Below, piece after piece: positions 61,895 through 64,000 of a stretch of DNA of 64,000 nt; the stretch's first letter is position 1; every line of letters starts with the position of its first letter. Both the position numbers and the translations under genes were made by a program. The DNA lies in assembly GCF_001422725.1 (NCBI RefSeq), contig NZ_LMMA01000009.1:20934-84933 (forward strand), given 5' to 3'. The DNA is from Flavobacterium sp. Leaf82. Its GTDB lineage: Bacteria; Bacteroidota; Bacteroidia; Flavobacteriales; Flavobacteriaceae. The notes beneath the pieces are model-generated. The model was not told the DNA's origin and did no database searches. It saw only the letters and a program-made list of their open reading frames with translations.

Positions 61895-63511
61895 CTATTT
61901 TTCATCTAAAACTTCTTGCAATACTTTTGCTTCAGTCCCATTTGGAAAAGTAACTTTAATTTTTTGAGCAATTGTTGGAGCAATTTCGGTAATTGCTTTT
62001 TTATCATAAGACTCTCCTTTTTTGATATGCCAGCCGTAAAAAATAGCCGGAACATGAGTATCATAACTATAAGGTGTTCCATGAGAAGTACCTGTAATTG
62101 AATATTCGATATCTCCTGGTTTATCAATGATAACCAAATCACCATTTTGTGTTACATCATAACCTTTAGCAACAAAATTTAAATAATAATCATTTCCCGA
62201 ATTAGCTAAAATTTCTTCCTCAGTATAAACCTTCTTAACTTGTGGTTGTGCAATTAAAAATTCTTTAAAAGCTTGTTTTACTTTCACTAACTCTAATCCT
62301 TTATCCTTGATAATTTGTTTATTAAAGAAAATATTAAAATTTGAGTAATTTAAAATTAGGTCAACACCAAATGTTTTTGTTGAGAAATCCTGCAAACTCT
62401 TTTTAACATCTTTTGAAGGATAATTATCTACATTATATTTTCTGTCTTTTAAGTATATTACATTTTCAGCACCAGCATGATCTGCAGTCAGGAAAAGCAA
62501 ATAATTATCCTTTCCTACTGTTTTATCCAAATAGTTTAAAAAGTCTGCAATAGTTTGATCCAATCTTAAATAAGTATCTTGTAGTTCCATAGAACGAGGC
62601 CCTAGTAAATGACCAACATAATCTGTAGATGAAAAACTAACCGTTAAAAAGTCCGTAATATTATCTTTGCCTAATTCTTCTTTTTCAATAGCTTTCATAG
62701 CAAATTCAGCTAATAAATCATTCCCATAAGGAGTAGCTCTAAGAATTCCTGCATCATTCTTTTCATACATTGATTTTAAATTATAAGGAAAAACCGGAGC
62801 GGCACTACCATATAATTTCCCTTCATAGGGATTATTATCTGGTAAACTTTCATTGTAAGTAGAAGCAGGTTTGTACAAATCCCAGCCTTTATTGATATAA
62901 GGCATGTAATGTTTCTCATTATTGAATTGAGTAACCCATTCTGGTAATTTTTCACCATAAAAAGTACTAGAAATAAACGCACCTGTTTTGCTATACCAAA
63001 AAGCCCAGTTTGCAAAATGACCTGCTGGCAAAATCGCACCGCGATCTTTAAGGCTCATACCAATAACTTTTCCCTCAAAATTAGTAGCCATTCTTACTTC
63101 ATCAGTAATTGTAGTGCTTTGAAGGTTTTTTGGAGACATAGCACCTTCCTCAGCAGTTCCATCACCTACTGTTTTTACTCCAGCATCATCTGTACAGTAC
63201 ATTTCTTTACCAAGCGTTCTACTGAACCACTCATTTCCAACAATTCCATGTGTCGCAGGCGTTGTGCCAGTATAAATTGAAGCATGTCCTGGAGCCGTGT
63301 AAGTTGGCATATAATTATAATGCATATTCTGAAAAGTATATCCATTATCCATTAATCTCTTAAATCCATTTGGAGAAAAATCATCTGAAAACCGATACAA
63401 ATATTCCATTTTCATCTGATCTACTACAATACCTACTACCAACTTAGGACGCTGTTGAGCACTTAAATTTGAGATAACAAACAATGTCAACAATACAATA
63501 CTTTTTTTCAT
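61895..63511 (-). CDS. pafA: PafA-type alkaline phosphatase
   Basis: This 538-residue periplasmic enzyme has a signal peptide of ~18 residues (VISNLSAQQ). The phosphate-removing alkaline-phosphatase fold has the metal site D31 in VVGIVVDQM, the Thr nucleophile T81 in ASIYTGTTPATHGIVGN, N93, and the K-x-R substrate site in SLKDRGAILPAGH, the marks of the PafA phosphomonoesterase. Later metal ligands lie in DHAGAENV. I choose ATG 63511 (MKKSIVLLTL); the frame runs 13 codons further upstream, across the promoter box. PafA works without phosphate repression in known flavobacteria. Confidence 0.92.
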   Translation of the reverse strand: MKKSIVLLTLFVISNLSAQQRPKLVVGIVVDQMKMEYLYRFSDDFSPNGFKRLMDNGYTFQNMHYNYMPTYTAPGHASIYTGTTPATHGIVGNEWFSRTLGKEMYCTDDAGVKTVGDGTAEEGAMSPKNLQSTTITDEVRMATNFEGKVIGMSLKDRGAILPAGHFANWAFWYSKTGAFISSTFYGEKLPEWVTQFNNEKHYMPYINKGWDLYKPASTYNESLPDNNPYEGKLYGSAAPVFPYNLKSMYEKNDAGILRATPYGNDLLAEFAMKAIEKEELGKDNITDFLTVSFSSTDYVGHLLGPRSMELQDTYLRLDQTIADFLNYLDKTVGKDNYLLFLTADHAGAENVIYLKDRKYNVDNYPSKDVKKSLQDFSTKTFGVDLILNYSNFNIFFNKQIIKDKGLELVKVKQAFKEFLIAQPQVKKVYTEEEILANSGNDYYLNFVAKGYDVTQNGDLVIIDKPGDIEYSITGTSHGTPYSYDTHVPAIFYGWHIKKGESYDKKAITEIAPTIAQKIKVTFPNGTEAKVLQEVLDEK

Positions 63512-63533
63512 ATTTAAATTATAATATTTAATA

Positions 63534-63541
63534 CAAAAATA
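63534..63541 (-). promoter_or_regulatory. -7 box (TATTTTTG) for pafA
   Basis: Perfect TAnnTTTG on the minus strand, 23 nt before the ATG at 63511; it argues against the upstream ATG at 63550. Confidence 0.55.
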
Positions 63542-63904
63542 CAGATTCACATTTAGATAGGCTAACCTGCCATAATTTAAAACCTAAAATTGATTATAAT
63601 TTAACAGAAATCGTTACCGTAAATTATTCACAGCATCGATTTTAGCGCTTGCCTAAGTTTGACAACTTGTTAAATATTTTGAAAGAGAGTTTTTTTGAAG
63701 AAAATGTAATAAGTAAAAAAGTAAATAGCTTTTATTCCTGCAGCAAAAGATATATAAGAAATCCCAATCTTTAATTTTTGTTGCAGATTGATTCACACAT
63801 ATAAGGACTTAGGTCTACATTCTTAAAAATATAAGACTAAATCAAAATTAGTATTGATTTATTTGGGCTAAAAAAGGGATAAAAACATCAACTATTCTAA
63901 AACA
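63542..63904. other. AT-rich spacer between pafA and the rRNA operon end
   Basis: I see no ORF of useful length and no member of the repeat families. It separates the pafA promoter from the 5S terminator. Confidence 0.6.
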
Positions 63905-63936
63905 AAAAACCCTGATTCTTTGGAATCAGGGTTTTT
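63905..63936 (-). terminator. rRNA operon terminator
   Basis: 14-bp perfect stem aaaaaccctgattc/gaatcagggttttt with a 4-nt loop, 9 nt beyond the 5S rRNA 3' end on the minus strand. Confidence 0.9.
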
Positions 63937-63945
63937 AAAAAGAAA

Positions 63946-64000
63946 GGCGACGACATACTCTCCCACATAACTGCAGTACCATCTGCGCAGGCGGGCTTAA
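63946..64000 (-). rRNA. rrf: 5S rRNA, 3' part (partial)
   Basis: Read on the minus strand the last ~55 nt of a 5S rRNA are visible: ttaagcccgcctgcgcagat, ggtactgcag and tgtgggagagtatgtcgtcg, ending near 63946 and followed by a terminator. The gene enters the window from the right, so an rRNA operon transcribed leftward lies beyond 64000. Confidence 0.9.

Overview
The window looks like a chromosomal segment of a Flavobacterium-type bacterium (Bacteroidota, Flavobacteriaceae). The grounds are low G+C, many TAnnTTTG promoter boxes at gene starts, no obvious Shine-Dalgarno motifs, frequent TTG/GTG starts, SusC-like plug motifs, a long (482-residue) GAPDH, a PafA-type phosphatase, a split methylmalonyl-CoA mutase, and many intergenic inverted repeats. 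There is no phage, transposase, CRISPR array or obvious genomic island. Nearly all genes are housekeeping or conserved flavobacterial genes.

Layout. 0-10 kb: transporters (Fsr-like MFS, AEC, MATE), a serine hydrolase, an Rrf2 regulator with an NAD(P)-binding partner, the mutase chaperone meaB, and an LTA-synthase-like membrane enzyme. 10-16 kb: an outer-membrane barrel protein, two lipoproteins (imelysin-like/cytochrome c peroxidase fusion and a PhoX-like protein), PPK2, and a propeller-like protein. 16-20 kb: an ECF sigma factor, a membrane anti-sigma-like protein and a vWA protein. The last two carry TonB-receptor plug-like modules without a barrel, and this is the most unusual gene set here. 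20-34 kb: a scramblase-like protein, an SDR, mtaB, a run of minus-strand genes (HAD, DUF2007, hydrolase, half-helicase, sigma-54-type response regulator, ABC exporter), then grpE-dnaJ. 34-37 kb: tRNA-Trp in a repeat-rich spacer, hisS, and a MacB-like permease. 37-48 kb: prmC, ribD, yigZ, dnaA, a LMW phosphatase, a methyltransferase, and amino-acid and fatty-acid enzymes. 48-53 kb: udk, a DivIC/FtsB-like protein, and the two mutase subunits with a small antitoxin-like gene between them. 53-64 kb: cell-wall lytic enzymes (mltG), dapF, HtrA protease, gap, a divergent lrp/ald pair, pafA, and the 3' end of a 5S rRNA gene (an rRNA operon enters from the right on the minus strand).

Between genes, at least eight families of imperfect inverted repeats recur. 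Many have arms built from short degenerate direct repeats. They lie mainly behind gene 3' ends or fill spacers end to end, and the long perfect-arm forms are not seen in divergent promoter regions. Five of the six spacers between 26.1 and 30.9 kb are each filled by such an element. The tRNA-Trp/hisS spacer holds three related copies, one of which differs from its neighbour by a 20-bp perfect palindrome. These elements, the plug-bearing sigma/anti-sigma/vWA module and a possible small RNA before tRNA-Trp are the main unexplained signals.
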